Source: Nocardia brevicatena NBRC 12119 | GTDB taxonomy: Bacteria; Actinomycetota; Actinomycetes; Mycobacteriales; Mycobacteriaceae | Assembly (NCBI RefSeq): GCF_000308495.1 | Contig: NZ_BAFU01000059.1 | Coordinates: 1 to 64,000, forward strand | DNA length: 64,000 bases | Direction of reading: 5' to 3' | Shown: piece by piece, positions 7,773-16,954 of the stretch | How the letters are laid out: each line of letters begins with the position of its first letter | Numbering within the stretch: position 1 is the first letter of the stretch | The notes under the pieces: generated by a model | Told to the model about the DNA's origin: nothing | Seen by the model: only the letters and a program-made list of their open reading frames with translations | Databases searched by the model: none | Translations under genes and position numbers: made by a program

Positions 7773-8435
7773 GTGTCGCAGCCCACCGCGCCGCCGCAGC
7801 AGACGTCCACCGCGTTCGGCAGCAGGCCGCTCGGCGACTACCTGGGCGAACTCGCGGCGAAGGTCCCCGCCCCCGGTGGCGGCGCGGTCGCCGCCCTGCA
7901 CGCGGCGCAGGCCGCGGCCTTGGTCGCCATGGTCGCCCGTTACACCATGCGCGCCAAGGATGCCGAACACCGGGAGGCCGTCGACCGCGTCGTCGCCGCC
8001 GCCGACGCCGCCCGGGAGCGGTCGCTGGCCCTGGCCGACGCGGACGCCGCCGCGTTCACCGCCGTCGGCGCGGCCTACCGGCTGCCCAAGGACACCGAGG
8101 CGCAGACCGAGCAGCGCTCGGCGGCGATCACCGCGGCACTGCTCGAGGCGGCCCGCGTCCCGGCCGCGGTCGTCGATGAGGCCGACGAGGTCCTCACCCT
8201 CGCCGCGGAACTGTTGCCGATCGGAAACCCAAATGTGGTAACCGATATCGGCGCCGCCGCCGACGCCGCCCGCGCCGCGGCCACGAGTTCCCGACTCAAT
8301 ATCGAGATCAATCTCGTATCCCTGCCCGATGAGCACGGTTCCGAGTTCACATCCACGCTGGACCGAATCGAACAAATCAGCGCACGGGCCGATGCCCTCC
8401 ATGCGGATGTATTGCATGCGGTACGCGGCGATTGA
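7773..8435 (+). CDS. Cyclodeaminase/cyclohydrolase-family protein (FTCD_C domain)
   Basis: A 220-residue helical protein beginning with GTG. The segment VPAPGGGAVAALHAAQAAAL (residues about 31-50) is the glycine-rich signature of the formimidoyltetrahydrofolate cyclodeaminase / methenyl-THF cyclohydrolase family. The C-terminal GNPNVVTDIGAAADAARAA is also typical. Members act on one-carbon folates, either in histidine breakdown or as a stand-alone cyclohydrolase. There is no glutamate formiminotransferase domain and no hut gene nearby, so the reaction is not certain. Confidence 0.82.
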   Translation: MSQPTAPPQQTSTAFGSRPLGDYLGELAAKVPAPGGGAVAALHAAQAAALVAMVARYTMRAKDAEHREAVDRVVAAADAARERSLALADADAAAFTAVGAAYRLPKDTEAQTEQRSAAITAALLEAARVPAAVVDEADEVLTLAAELLPIGNPNVVTDIGAAADAARAAATSSRLNIEINLVSLPDEHGSEFTSTLDRIEQISARADALHADVLHAVRGD

Positions 8436-8689
8436 GTCACGGTCGGATTACTCGGCCGAAAACGCAATTGACGGAACGCGATCGGGGCGATTACCAACGG
8501 CCCGGCAGGCGGGGAATTCGGCGTAGAATGGGCCCCGGTCCCCTGACCACACATTTCGCATTGTTCGACACGACCAGTTCCACCGAGCAAGACGAGTTAC
8601 CAGCTGGATGCGTCACCCGCTGTACCGGTCGAGCGCAGTACCGTCGGCCGGAGCTGTTTGCCCCAGCTCTACAAGTGCAGGAGGTAACG

Positions 8690-9064
8690 GTGAGGATCGG
8701 GTATACATCGGTGCCGGACACGTTCGAGCCGGACGAACTGATCCACGAGGCGCCCGACGCCGCCGACACGGGAGAGGACGACACCTCGGTGGCGACACTC
8801 TCCCCGAAGGACGGATTCTCCTGGGCGCAGAGCGACGAGCAGGGGATCGATGCCGTCTCCGAGCGAAAGGTCTTTTCCAATATCGCGGATTGTTCCGCCG
8901 ACCCTGGAGTGTTGACCTTCGGACAGGCGTATCGCGCCCACGACATCCATCGCTACTGTTCCTCGGAATGTCAGGTCCGCAGACGGGCCGTGTCGACCTT
9001 GACCGCGGCCGAAAGACCAGGTTTCGACATTTCCCCGGGCGTTCCCGCTCCCACTGTCGATTGA
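8690..9064 (+). CDS. Small hypothetical protein with a Cys-rich C-terminal segment
   Basis: A 124-residue protein starting with GTG at 8690, six bases after a strong GGAGG Shine-Dalgarno (8680-8684). The N-terminal half is acidic. The C-terminal half contains IADCSADP and then HRYCSSECQ, a CxxxC pair that could bind zinc or take part in redox chemistry. I do not recognise a family. It stands alone, with 254 bp upstream showing no convincing promoter and 202 bp before the glycosyltransferase. The good ribosome site makes it likely to be real. Confidence 0.55.
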   Translation: MRIGYTSVPDTFEPDELIHEAPDAADTGEDDTSVATLSPKDGFSWAQSDEQGIDAVSERKVFSNIADCSADPGVLTFGQAYRAHDIHRYCSSECQVRRRAVSTLTAAERPGFDISPGVPAPTVD

Positions 9065-9266
9065 TTTCGTCTTCGGCGCGTTATCTGTTTGCGCTGCCGC
9101 TTTCTTCGCCATCATGCCGGATATTCCGGTGTCGGGCGGTCGGTCCCACCGGCCCGCCGCTTCATCGAATGTGATCCATCGCTTCACCGAATGGTTCTTA
9201 TCAGCTCCACCCTTGGCCGGGCGGCGATTTCGGCGTGCCGTATGGCCACCAGTAGAGGAGGAAAAG

Positions 9267-10508
9267 TTGAGTACCATTTTCACGCGCGAGCCGGTTGAAT
9301 CGAATATTTCCGCACGAAAACCCAGGCATGCCCGGCTCGGTGGAATCGGCCGCAACCACCGGCTCAATATCGTGCTGGTGGCCCCGCCCTACTTCGACGT
9401 TCCCCCCGCCGGTTACGGCGGTGTCGAGGCAGTGGTGGCCGAACTCGCCGACACCCTGGTCGCCCGCGGGCACCGGGTGACCTTGTTGGGAACCGGGAAG
9501 CCGGGCACCGCAGCGGAATTCGTCCCCGTCTGGGAGCATATCCAGGCCGACCGACTCGGTGACCCGTTCCCCGAGGTCGTCAACGCCCTCAAGGTGCGCC
9601 GAATCGTGGAGAAACTGGCCCGCTCACGGCATATCGACATCATCCACGACCACACCTTCGCCGGACCACTCAACGCCCCCGCCTACGAAGCGCTCGGCAT
9701 CCCCACCGCCGTGACCGTGCACGGCCCGGTCGACAACGATATGTGGGAGTACTACGGAGCCCTGGACGAACACACCCGGCTCATCGCGATCAGCGACCGG
9801 CAGCGGGAACTGGCACCGAATTTCAACTGGATCGCGCGGGTGTACAACGCACTGCGCCCCACCGAATGGCCTTTCCGCACCGAGAAGAAGGACTACGCGC
9901 TGTTCCTCGGCCGCTATGCGCCGTACAAGGGACCGCATCTGGCGTTGCGCGCCGCGCATGAGGCCGGTGTGCCGCTCATCCTGGCGGGCAAATGCAACGA
10001 ACCTCCGGAGAAGGCGTTCTTCGCGCAGGAAATCGAGCCGCTGCTCACCGAGAACGACACCGTCTTCGGCGAAGCCGACGCGGTGGCCAAGCGGGAACTG
10101 TTCGCCTCCGCGCGCTGCCTACTGTTCCCGATCCAGTGGGAAGAGCCCTTCGGCATCGTGATGATCGAGGCGATGGCGTGCGGTACGCCGGTGGTGGCCC
10201 TGCGCGGCGGCGCGGTCGAAGAGGTGATCGAAGACGGCGTCACCGGCATCATCTGCGACGATCCATCCGAACTGCCCGCGGCCATCGCCCGCGCGAGCGA
10301 ACTCGATTCCCATGCCTGCCGACGCCGGGTCGAGGACTATTTCGGAGTCGATCAGCTGGGCGCAGGCTATGAAGCGGCCTACTATCGCATACTCGAAGCG
10401 TGGGACGAAGCCCACGCCAGGGCACAGACACTGACCGCGACCGGCCTACGTCACAGCGGACTACTCGGTATGCGAACGGAGGCCGGCACGACCTCGTTAT
10501 GGAGCTGA
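9267..10508 (+). CDS. Glycosyltransferase family 4 protein
   Basis: A 413-residue GT-B glycosyltransferase. The start is a TTG at 9267, five bases behind a perfect AGGAGG (9256-9261). The N-terminal domain has APPYFDVPPAGYGGVE, the acceptor-side glycine loop of GT4 enzymes. The C-terminal domain has the EPFGIVMIEAMACGTPVV donor-site motif with the Ex7E pair. The donor and acceptor are unknown. It abuts the amylo-1,6-glucosidase gene, which suggests a shared alpha-glucan, trehalose or compatible-solute function. No membrane segment is seen. Confidence 0.87.
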   Translation: MSTIFTREPVESNISARKPRHARLGGIGRNHRLNIVLVAPPYFDVPPAGYGGVEAVVAELADTLVARGHRVTLLGTGKPGTAAEFVPVWEHIQADRLGDPFPEVVNALKVRRIVEKLARSRHIDIIHDHTFAGPLNAPAYEALGIPTAVTVHGPVDNDMWEYYGALDEHTRLIAISDRQRELAPNFNWIARVYNALRPTEWPFRTEKKDYALFLGRYAPYKGPHLALRAAHEAGVPLILAGKCNEPPEKAFFAQEIEPLLTENDTVFGEADAVAKRELFASARCLLFPIQWEEPFGIVMIEAMACGTPVVALRGGAVEEVIEDGVTGIICDDPSELPAAIARASELDSHACRRRVEDYFGVDQLGAGYEAAYYRILEAWDEAHARAQTLTATGLRHSGLLGMRTEAGTTSLWS

Positions 10509-10510
10509 GC

Positions 10511-12622
10511 ATGAGTGAACCGCCGCGAGTGCTGAACTCCGGCCAGCCCGCCGCCATCAACGGTGGCGGCGGGACCGTCACTTTGGTCGAAGCGAGTACG
10601 TTCTGCCTATCCGACCACCTCGGCGATATCCATTCCGGGACATCGCAGGGGCTGTTCTTCCGGGACGCCCGTGTGCTCTCGCGCTGGGAGCTACGGTTGG
10701 ACGGCCAGCCTGCCGAACATTTGACCGTCCTCACTCCGGAGGCGTTCAAGGCCCGGTTCGTCATGCGCAAACCTCCGCGTCAGGGGGTGGCGGACAGCAC
10801 GGTACTGGTGGTGCGCCGACGCCTCATCGGTGACGGTCTCAAAGAGTCCATCACCGTGCGCAATCTGGGGCACGAGGACACCGCGATAACCATCACCCTG
10901 TTCGCGGACGCCGATTTCGCGGACCTGTTCGCCGTCAAGGAGGGCCGCAACCACGGTGGCAGCGCCGAAGCCGTCGCCGTGGACAACGAACTGCTTCTCA
11001 CCGATCGCAACGAGCCCGGCCGTGGCCTGACCATCAGCGCCACGGGCGGGCCGGTCATGTTGCCGGGCAGTGTGAACTGGCAGGTGGTCGTGCCCGCCCG
11101 CGGCCAGTGGCATACCGAGATCGTGGCCCAGCCGGTGCTGTCGCACCGGCGGGTGCAGGTGGCGTTCGGCGACGACGAAGACAGCCCGATCAGCCGGATC
11201 AAGGCATGGCGGGCCACGGCGACGGACCTGACCGCCGGCGATCCCAATCTCAGCGAGGTCCTGCAGCGCACCGAAGGCGATCTGGGCGCACTGCGTATCG
11301 ACGGGCGTGAGGACGGCGCCCCGGCCTATGTGGCCGCCGGGGCGCCCTGGTTCATGACCCTGTTCGGCCGGGACAGCCTGCTCACCTCGTGGATGGCCCT
11401 GCCGCTCGACTCCGCGCTGGCGGTCGGCACCCTGCGCAGGCTGGCGGCGCTGCAGGGCACGAAGGTCAATCCGATCACCGAAGAGGAACCGGGCCGCATC
11501 ATGCACGAGATGCGCCACGGCCCGGCCGGCGATCAGGTGCTCGGCGGCACCGTGTACTACGGATCGGCCGACGCCACGCCGCTGTTCGTTATGCTGCTGG
11601 CCGAATGCTGGCGCTGGGGCGCCGACGAGAAGGCCATCCGGGAACTACTCCCCGCCGCCGACGCGGCCCTGACCTGGATCGACGAATACGGCGATGCCGA
11701 TGGCGACGGATTCGTCGAATACCGGCGCAAAACCGACCGCGGGCTTACCAATCAGGGCTGGAAGGACAGTTTCGACGCCATCAACGACGCCGCCGGACAT
11801 CTGGCCGAGCCGCCCATCGCGCTGTGCGAGGTCCAAGGCTACGTCTACGCGGCGCGGATGGCGCGCGCCCAGCTCGCCGACCATTTCGGCGATACCGCCA
11901 CCGCCGCCCGGCTGCGAGAGCAGGCCGAGGACCTGAAGGCCCGCTTCGACGAGGCATTCTGGGTGGCGAAGAACGGCTGGTACGCGGTCGCGCTGGACGG
12001 CCAGAAGAACCAGGTCGATTCGCTGACCAGCAATGCCGCCCAATGCCTGTGGACCGGTATCGTTTCCGACGAACGGGCCGCCGAACTGGTGCAGCGGCTC
12101 GCCGACCCCAGTATGGACTGCGGTTTCGGGTTGCGCACCCTGGCCTCGACCATGGGCGCCTACAACCCGATGAGTTATCACAACGGTTCGGTATGGCCGC
12201 ACGACACCGCCATCGCCGTGGCCGGTCTGCTGCGCTATCGGCATATCCCGGGTGCGAGCGAACTCGCCGAACGGCTCGCCACGGGGCTGCTCGACGCAGC
12301 GAGCGAATTCGGCGGCCGACTGCCGGAGTTGTTCTGTGGCTTCGGGCGCACCGAGTTCCGTTCGCCGGTGCCCTACCCCACTTCCTGCTCCCCGCAGGCC
12401 TGGGCCAGTGCGGCGCCGCTGCTGCTGGTGCGATCGTTTCTCGGTCTCGCCCCCTGTGTCCCGCACCGCATCCTGCGGGTCGCCCCGCAACTGCCGCGGG
12501 AATGGGGGAAGCTGGTCCTCACCGATCTGCGGCTGGGGCCGGCGACGGTCAGTATCCATGCCGAAGGCACGGCCATGCACGTGCACGGGTTGCCGCAGGA
12601 CTGGCAGTTGGTCACGGAGTAG
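10511..12622 (+). CDS. Amylo-alpha-1,6-glucosidase / glycogen debranching-type enzyme
   Basis: A 703-residue protein with a debranching-enzyme N-terminal beta domain (about 1-240; FFRDARVLSRWELRLDG is typical) and an (alpha/alpha)6-barrel catalytic domain (about 270-640; MTLFGRDSLLTSW, YYGSADATPLF, DGDGFVEYRRKTDRGLTNQG). The acidic residues in these motifs are the usual catalytic candidates. ATG at 10511 follows GGAG; an in-frame ATG at 10499 overlaps the preceding gene. Coupling to the GT4 gene points to joint action on a glucan, but neither gene belongs to the classical glgE cluster. Confidence 0.85.
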   Translation: MSEPPRVLNSGQPAAINGGGGTVTLVEASTFCLSDHLGDIHSGTSQGLFFRDARVLSRWELRLDGQPAEHLTVLTPEAFKARFVMRKPPRQGVADSTVLVVRRRLIGDGLKESITVRNLGHEDTAITITLFADADFADLFAVKEGRNHGGSAEAVAVDNELLLTDRNEPGRGLTISATGGPVMLPGSVNWQVVVPARGQWHTEIVAQPVLSHRRVQVAFGDDEDSPISRIKAWRATATDLTAGDPNLSEVLQRTEGDLGALRIDGREDGAPAYVAAGAPWFMTLFGRDSLLTSWMALPLDSALAVGTLRRLAALQGTKVNPITEEEPGRIMHEMRHGPAGDQVLGGTVYYGSADATPLFVMLLAECWRWGADEKAIRELLPAADAALTWIDEYGDADGDGFVEYRRKTDRGLTNQGWKDSFDAINDAAGHLAEPPIALCEVQGYVYAARMARAQLADHFGDTATAARLREQAEDLKARFDEAFWVAKNGWYAVALDGQKNQVDSLTSNAAQCLWTGIVSDERAAELVQRLADPSMDCGFGLRTLASTMGAYNPMSYHNGSVWPHDTAIAVAGLLRYRHIPGASELAERLATGLLDAASEFGGRLPELFCGFGRTEFRSPVPYPTSCSPQAWASAAPLLLVRSFLGLAPCVPHRILRVAPQLPREWGKLVLTDLRLGPATVSIHAEGTAMHVHGLPQDWQLVTE

Positions 12623-12682
12623 CGCCGAGGTGAGACCCGGGAGAAATCCTCTCGTGTGATCCAGTTGATCATGGTCGCCTAA

Positions 12683-12712
12683 TATGGACAGCTGTCCAAC
12701 ATATTGTCCATA
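12683..12712. promoter_or_regulatory. Overlapping inverted repeats, candidate operator of the L,D-transpeptidase gene
   Basis: A perfect 14-bp palindrome, TGGACAGCTGTCCA, lies at 12685-12698. The left half also pairs with a second copy downstream: TATGGACA at 12683-12690 and TGTCCATA at 12705-12712. The three half-sites end just before the Shine-Dalgarno of the next gene, which suits a repressor site. Confidence 0.5.
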
Positions 12713-12725
12713 AGAGGTGGCGCCC

Positions 12726-13481
12726 ATGAAAACGGTCGCTCGACATCTGTTTCTCGCGGTCGCGGTCGTACTCCTGGCGGTGCTCGCCCCCGGCGGGGCG
12801 AACGCCATGCTGATCGACCCGGCCGATACCTCTCCTCCCGTGGCAGCGGTATCCCCGACGGACGGCGTCGAAGTCGGTATCGCGCATCCGGTGACCATTC
12901 GGTTCGCCGAGGATGTCACCGACCATATCCGTACCGAACGCTCGGTACGGATCGGGGCCGGCGAGCCGTTGGCGGGCCATTTCTCCTGGAACGGCCCCCG
13001 GGAGCTCACCTGGACACCCGCCGGTTTCCTGCCCGCCAACGCCCTGATCGACGTGACGGTGGGTGAACGTCGAACCCGGTTCCAGACCAATGCCGGTGTC
13101 CTCGCCGACGCGGATATGTCCGCCCACACCTTTACCGTCAGCATCGCCGGACAGGTGGCGCGGACGATGCCGGCATCCATGGGCAAACCTGGTTGGGAGA
13201 CCCCGGTCGGTACCTTCCCGATCCTGGAGAAGTTCCGCCATATCGTCTTCGACTCCCGGACCATCGGCATCCCGCTGGACTCACCGGAAGGCTATCTGAT
13301 CGACGGCGAATGGGCCGAACGGCTCACCTGGGGCGGGGTGTTCGTCCACTCGGCGCCCTGGTCGGTCGACGACCAGGGCAATTCCAATGTCAGCCACGGC
13401 TGCGTCAACCTCGCTCCCGACGACGCCGCCTGGTACTACGAGAACGTCGGTATCGGCGATCCGGTGCACGTGCACTGGTAG
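12726..13481 (+). CDS. L,D-transpeptidase (ErfK/YkuD family), secreted
   Basis: A 251-residue protein starting at ATG 12726 behind AAGAGGTGG. Residues 1-27 form a signal peptide ending near ANA. Residues about 40-115 look like the Ig-like domain of mycobacterial L,D-transpeptidases. Residues about 125-250 are the YkuD catalytic domain with VHSAPW and the active-site SHGCVNL (catalytic Cys). These enzymes make 3-3 cross-links in peptidoglycan outside the membrane. There is no lipobox cysteine. The upstream dyads suggest dedicated control. Confidence 0.92.
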   Translation: MKTVARHLFLAVAVVLLAVLAPGGANAMLIDPADTSPPVAAVSPTDGVEVGIAHPVTIRFAEDVTDHIRTERSVRIGAGEPLAGHFSWNGPRELTWTPAGFLPANALIDVTVGERRTRFQTNAGVLADADMSAHTFTVSIAGQVARTMPASMGKPGWETPVGTFPILEKFRHIVFDSRTIGIPLDSPEGYLIDGEWAERLTWGGVFVHSAPWSVDDQGNSNVSHGCVNLAPDDAAWYYENVGIGDPVHVHW

Positions 13482-13603
13482 CCCGGCGGTATCCCCACCC
13501 CGTCGATCCGGGCATACTCCGGCGATGTCGTCGCGCGGCGGGCCGGCATCCGCTAGAAACAGGGGTAGAACACCGGCAGTGGACCGACGAAGGGCGAGGC
13601 GCG

Positions 13604-14788
13604 ATGGACCGATCGGATTCCTTCTCCGAACCGGAAGGTGATCCGTATCCGACGGTGCCCATTCCTGTTTCGGGAATCGTCGGATACCCCACCATGCCCC
13701 TGCGGCGTCCGGCACCGGCTTCCCCGCCCGGTGTGCCGCCGCGTCCTCGTCCGGGCAATTCCGGTCAACCCCCATCGACCCCGTACGCCCCCATGCCCGG
13801 CCCTTCGGCGCCGGCCGCCCCGTATCCGTGGGCCCCCCTGGACGCATTCGTCACGGAGCCGCTGCCGGTACTCCGGCCCCCGGCATCCTTCCCGGCCGGC
13901 GGGGAGTACTCCGTGCCCACCGGGGGGCTGCCCGTACCTCCCGGATACCTGGCCTATGAGGGCGCGTGGTCGGACTGGGTGGACGGCCGGACCGACCCGG
14001 CCTCGTATCCCGCCGGCGTGCCCGGCCCTCCCGCCCGGCCGAACTCGGCAGCCGTGCCGAACACCACGGCCGCCCCGGCTACGCCACCGGGTCCCTACAC
14101 CGTGGAGGCCTTCTCCCGACCGTCCGAATCCGCCGACACATCGGAGTCGACTCCCGCTCCCACCGAAGCACCGACCGCCCGGGAAAGGCTGCGCCGGCGG
14201 CGTGAGACGATCCTCCGGGTACCCGCGGCTCCACCCCGGCCCCCCCGGCAGCCGGGACGGACGCGCTGGGCGACGGTCGTGTCGACCGCGGCCGGGATTG
14301 CGGCGCTCGCCGCCGCGGCCTACGTGCAGTTCATCGTGATCGGCTCCGGTGACCACGCCCCACCGCCCCGGCCCTCCGCCCTGTCGGCCGCACCGGTATC
14401 GGCCCCCACGTCCGGCGACTGCCCGATGGAGCGGATCGGCAGCACCGTTCGCGGCAACGGGCCGGGCGGCGATGCCTCCGGTCCGGAGGCCATCCTCGCT
14501 TTCCAGCACGGCTACTACATCGCCCGCTCCGGAGAACAGGCCAGAAACGTGGTCGCCCCCGACGCCACGGTGCCCTCGGCGGCCGACATCCAGCGGGGTA
14601 TCGACACCATTCCCGCCGGGACCACGCACTGCGTCACCATCACCCCGGGTGCCTTCGTCGGCCAGTACACCGTGGTCATCACCGAATACCGCCCCGGCGC
14701 ACCGCCACTCAGCTACAACCCCCAGCTGGTCACCGCCGTGCAGATCGGGAACCGGACGCTCATCACCGCCATCGGTCCGATGCCCTGA
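13604..14788 (+). CDS. Proline-rich single-pass membrane protein of unknown function
   Basis: A 394-residue protein with ATG at 13604 behind AGGGCGAGG. Residues 1-190 are a low-complexity cytoplasmic region rich in Pro, Ala, Ser and Tyr. A basic patch (ARERLRRRRE, about 191-200) precedes one membrane segment (about 224-247). The outside part of about 110 residues has two cysteines (after SGDCP and in TTHCVTI) that could form a disulfide. The layout, a disordered proline-rich tail with a small extracellular domain, is common in Nocardia and mycobacterial cell-envelope proteins. I cannot name a function. Confidence 0.65.
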   Translation: MDRSDSFSEPEGDPYPTVPIPVSGIVGYPTMPLRRPAPASPPGVPPRPRPGNSGQPPSTPYAPMPGPSAPAAPYPWAPLDAFVTEPLPVLRPPASFPAGGEYSVPTGGLPVPPGYLAYEGAWSDWVDGRTDPASYPAGVPGPPARPNSAAVPNTTAAPATPPGPYTVEAFSRPSESADTSESTPAPTEAPTARERLRRRRETILRVPAAPPRPPRQPGRTRWATVVSTAAGIAALAAAAYVQFIVIGSGDHAPPPRPSALSAAPVSAPTSGDCPMERIGSTVRGNGPGGDASGPEAILAFQHGYYIARSGEQARNVVAPDATVPSAADIQRGIDTIPAGTTHCVTITPGAFVGQYTVVITEYRPGAPPLSYNPQLVTAVQIGNRTLITAIGPMP

Positions 14789-14937
14789 CCGGTCCCGGCC
14801 CGACTCGGCGGCCGGGTGGCTTCCCATTCGAACCGATCCGCCACATGCCGGACCGTGACCGAACGGGAACCCTATCGACACGGCCGAGATCCGCGAACTG
14901 CCTGGTCGTCCGACATGGACCGGGGGAGACTCGAGAG

Positions 14938-15930
14938 ATGGACGATATCGGCACAGCCGTGGTTCCGGACCATCCGACGATACTGGCCGTGTTCGGTAAG
15001 GCCGGGCGGGCGCCATCGGTGCACAACACCCAACCATGGCGCTGGGTGTTCGACGGCTCCCGGCTGCACCTCTATCGCGATATCAGCCGCCGGCTGACCT
15101 CGGCCGACGCCCAGGGCAGGCAGTTGGTGATCAGCTGCGGTGCGATACTCGACCATGTCCGGACCGCCTTCGCCGCCGCCGGCTGGCACACCGACATCAC
15201 CCGGCTACCCGATACCGCCGCCGATCATCTCGCCATCCTCGACCCGCGTCCCTGGCCCGATCCACCCGCCGAGGCCGAGGCACTGACAGCGGCCATGGAC
15301 CGGCGCTATACCGACCGGCTACCGATGCTGCCGCCCCACGATTGGGACCGGATACTGGGGGCGGCACAAGATGCTGCCCGCCGCCACGAGATCTCTGTGG
15401 AAGTTCTCGACGAGTCCACCCGGCCGCGCCTGGCCGCCGCCTCCGAACGGGCCGCGGCGCTGCGCCGCTACGACCCGCAGTACCAGAACGAACTGCGCTG
15501 GTGGGCCGGACACGACTCCCCCGCCGACGGGATCCCGGTATCCGCGCTGGTATCCGAGGCGGAAATGGCCCAGGTCGGAGTGGGCCGCGCCTTCCCGGCG
15601 GGGCCGCCGTCCGGGCGGCGTGACGATATCACCGACCGGTCTCGGCTGCTGGTACTCGGAACCGACACGGATACCGAGCGGGACTGGCTGCGCACCGGCG
15701 AAGCGCTGTCGGCGATCCTGCTCGAATGCACCGTCGCCGGGCTGTCCACCTGCTCGCTGACCCATATCACCGAACTACCCACGAGCCGACGGATCGTCGG
15801 CGGTCTGCTCCGGCGGCCGGCGCTGCCGCAGGTACTGGTCCGGGTCGGAACCACTCCGTCGGAGACAGAACAGCCGCCGACACCGCGCCGCGCGATCACC
15901 GATTTCCTCGATCTGCACCATACGGTCTGA
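14938..15930 (+). CDS. Acg-family FMN-binding nitroreductase-like protein
   Basis: A 330-residue protein with ATG at 14938 behind GGGGGAG. APSVHNTQPWRWVF (about residues 22-35) is the signature of the Acg/Rv3131/Rv3127 nitroreductase group of mycobacteria. Some members bind or hide FMN without turnover. In M. tuberculosis these genes belong to the DosR hypoxia regulon and sit beside universal stress proteins, as here. No DosR-like box was found upstream by eye, so regulation is inferred only from gene neighbourhood. Confidence 0.87.
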   Translation: MDDIGTAVVPDHPTILAVFGKAGRAPSVHNTQPWRWVFDGSRLHLYRDISRRLTSADAQGRQLVISCGAILDHVRTAFAAAGWHTDITRLPDTAADHLAILDPRPWPDPPAEAEALTAAMDRRYTDRLPMLPPHDWDRILGAAQDAARRHEISVEVLDESTRPRLAAASERAAALRRYDPQYQNELRWWAGHDSPADGIPVSALVSEAEMAQVGVGRAFPAGPPSGRRDDITDRSRLLVLGTDTDTERDWLRTGEALSAILLECTVAGLSTCSLTHITELPTSRRIVGGLLRRPALPQVLVRVGTTPSETEQPPTPRRAITDFLDLHHTV

Positions 15931-16006
15931 CAATGGCGGTGCCGGGGATGCGGCCGAGCCGACCACACCGACTCGCGGCGATGTTGTCCGGAAGGTGGCG
16001 ATAGCG

Positions 16007-16873
16007 ATGTCCGCACCAACCACAGCACCCGTCCTCGTCGGCACCGACGGCTCTGACTCCGCGCTGCACGCCGTGCGGTGGGCCGCGCAGGTGGCGGCCC
16101 GGCAGAGCGCCCCACTGCATATCGTCCATGCCATCGGCATACCGATCGACATGGGCCCGACCCTCGACTACACGCTCATCGAGGGCGAGACCTATCGGTC
16201 GGCCGCACAGTCCACGGTGGACGACGCCCGTGCGGCCGCCGTCGATGCCGCGGCGCCGATTCGGCGGATCGAGATCGAAATCTCGGTCTCGGACGAGGCC
16301 CCCATTCCGCTGCTGCGGGACCTGTCCGCCGATGCCCGACTGTTGGTCGTCGGCACCCGTGGCCTCGGCGCCCTGCGCCGCGGACTGCTCGGCTCCGCCA
16401 GTACCTCCCTGGCCCGGCACGCCCGCTGCCCCGTCGCGGTCGTCCCGGAGGACCCGCCCGCCGAGGGCCCGGTGGTCGTCGGGGTGGACGGATCCGGCTG
16501 CAGCGTCCGAGCCATCGAGATCGCTTTCGAACAAGCGGCCGGTCGGGGTACCGACCTTGTCGCGGTGCACACCTGGTCGGAGTTCTATCGGTACCTGTCA
16601 CGCGACGACCTGCGGCAGGAGGCGGAGAGCCTGCTCTCGGAGAACCTGGCCGGCTACTGCAGGCAGTACCCCGATCTGCGGGTTCATCGGATCGTTCGGG
16701 AAGACCGGTCCGCCCGCGCCATTCTCGACGCAGCCGCGGACACCGATGCACAGCTCATCGTGGTCGGCAGCCACGGGCGCGGCGGCTTCGTCGGAATGAC
16801 CCTGGGATCGGTGAGCCAGGCGGTCCTGCACTCCTACGACCGGCCCGTGATCATCGCCCGAGAAGGCACCTGA
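16007..16873 (+). CDS. Universal stress protein with two tandem UspA domains
   Basis: A 288-residue protein; ATG at 16007 follows GGAAGGTGG. Two Usp domains span about 1-145 and 150-288. Each keeps a nucleotide loop: VGTRGLGALRRGLLGSAS in the first and VGSHGRGGFVGMTLGSVS in the second, both matching the ATP-binding G-2x-G-9x-G-S/T pattern. Tandem Usp proteins accumulate in hypoxia or stationary phase in mycobacteria. It follows the Acg-type gene by 76 bp and is probably co-transcribed. Confidence 0.9.
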   Translation: MSAPTTAPVLVGTDGSDSALHAVRWAAQVAARQSAPLHIVHAIGIPIDMGPTLDYTLIEGETYRSAAQSTVDDARAAAVDAAAPIRRIEIEISVSDEAPIPLLRDLSADARLLVVGTRGLGALRRGLLGSASTSLARHARCPVAVVPEDPPAEGPVVVGVDGSGCSVRAIEIAFEQAAGRGTDLVAVHTWSEFYRYLSRDDLRQEAESLLSENLAGYCRQYPDLRVHRIVREDRSARAILDAAADTDAQLIVVGSHGRGGFVGMTLGSVSQAVLHSYDRPVIIAREGT

Positions 16874-16954
16874 GCCGATGGCCGCCGCTGCGAAAACCCG
16901 GCCCACCGGACCTTCCAGGGCTACCGGTGAGCCGTAACTGCCGGCATCGATATT

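Noticed and set aside
14789-16006. DosR box upstream of the Acg or Usp genes
   Set aside because: No sequence close to TTSGGGACTWWAGTCCCSAA was found by eye; only loose GGGA fragments occur.
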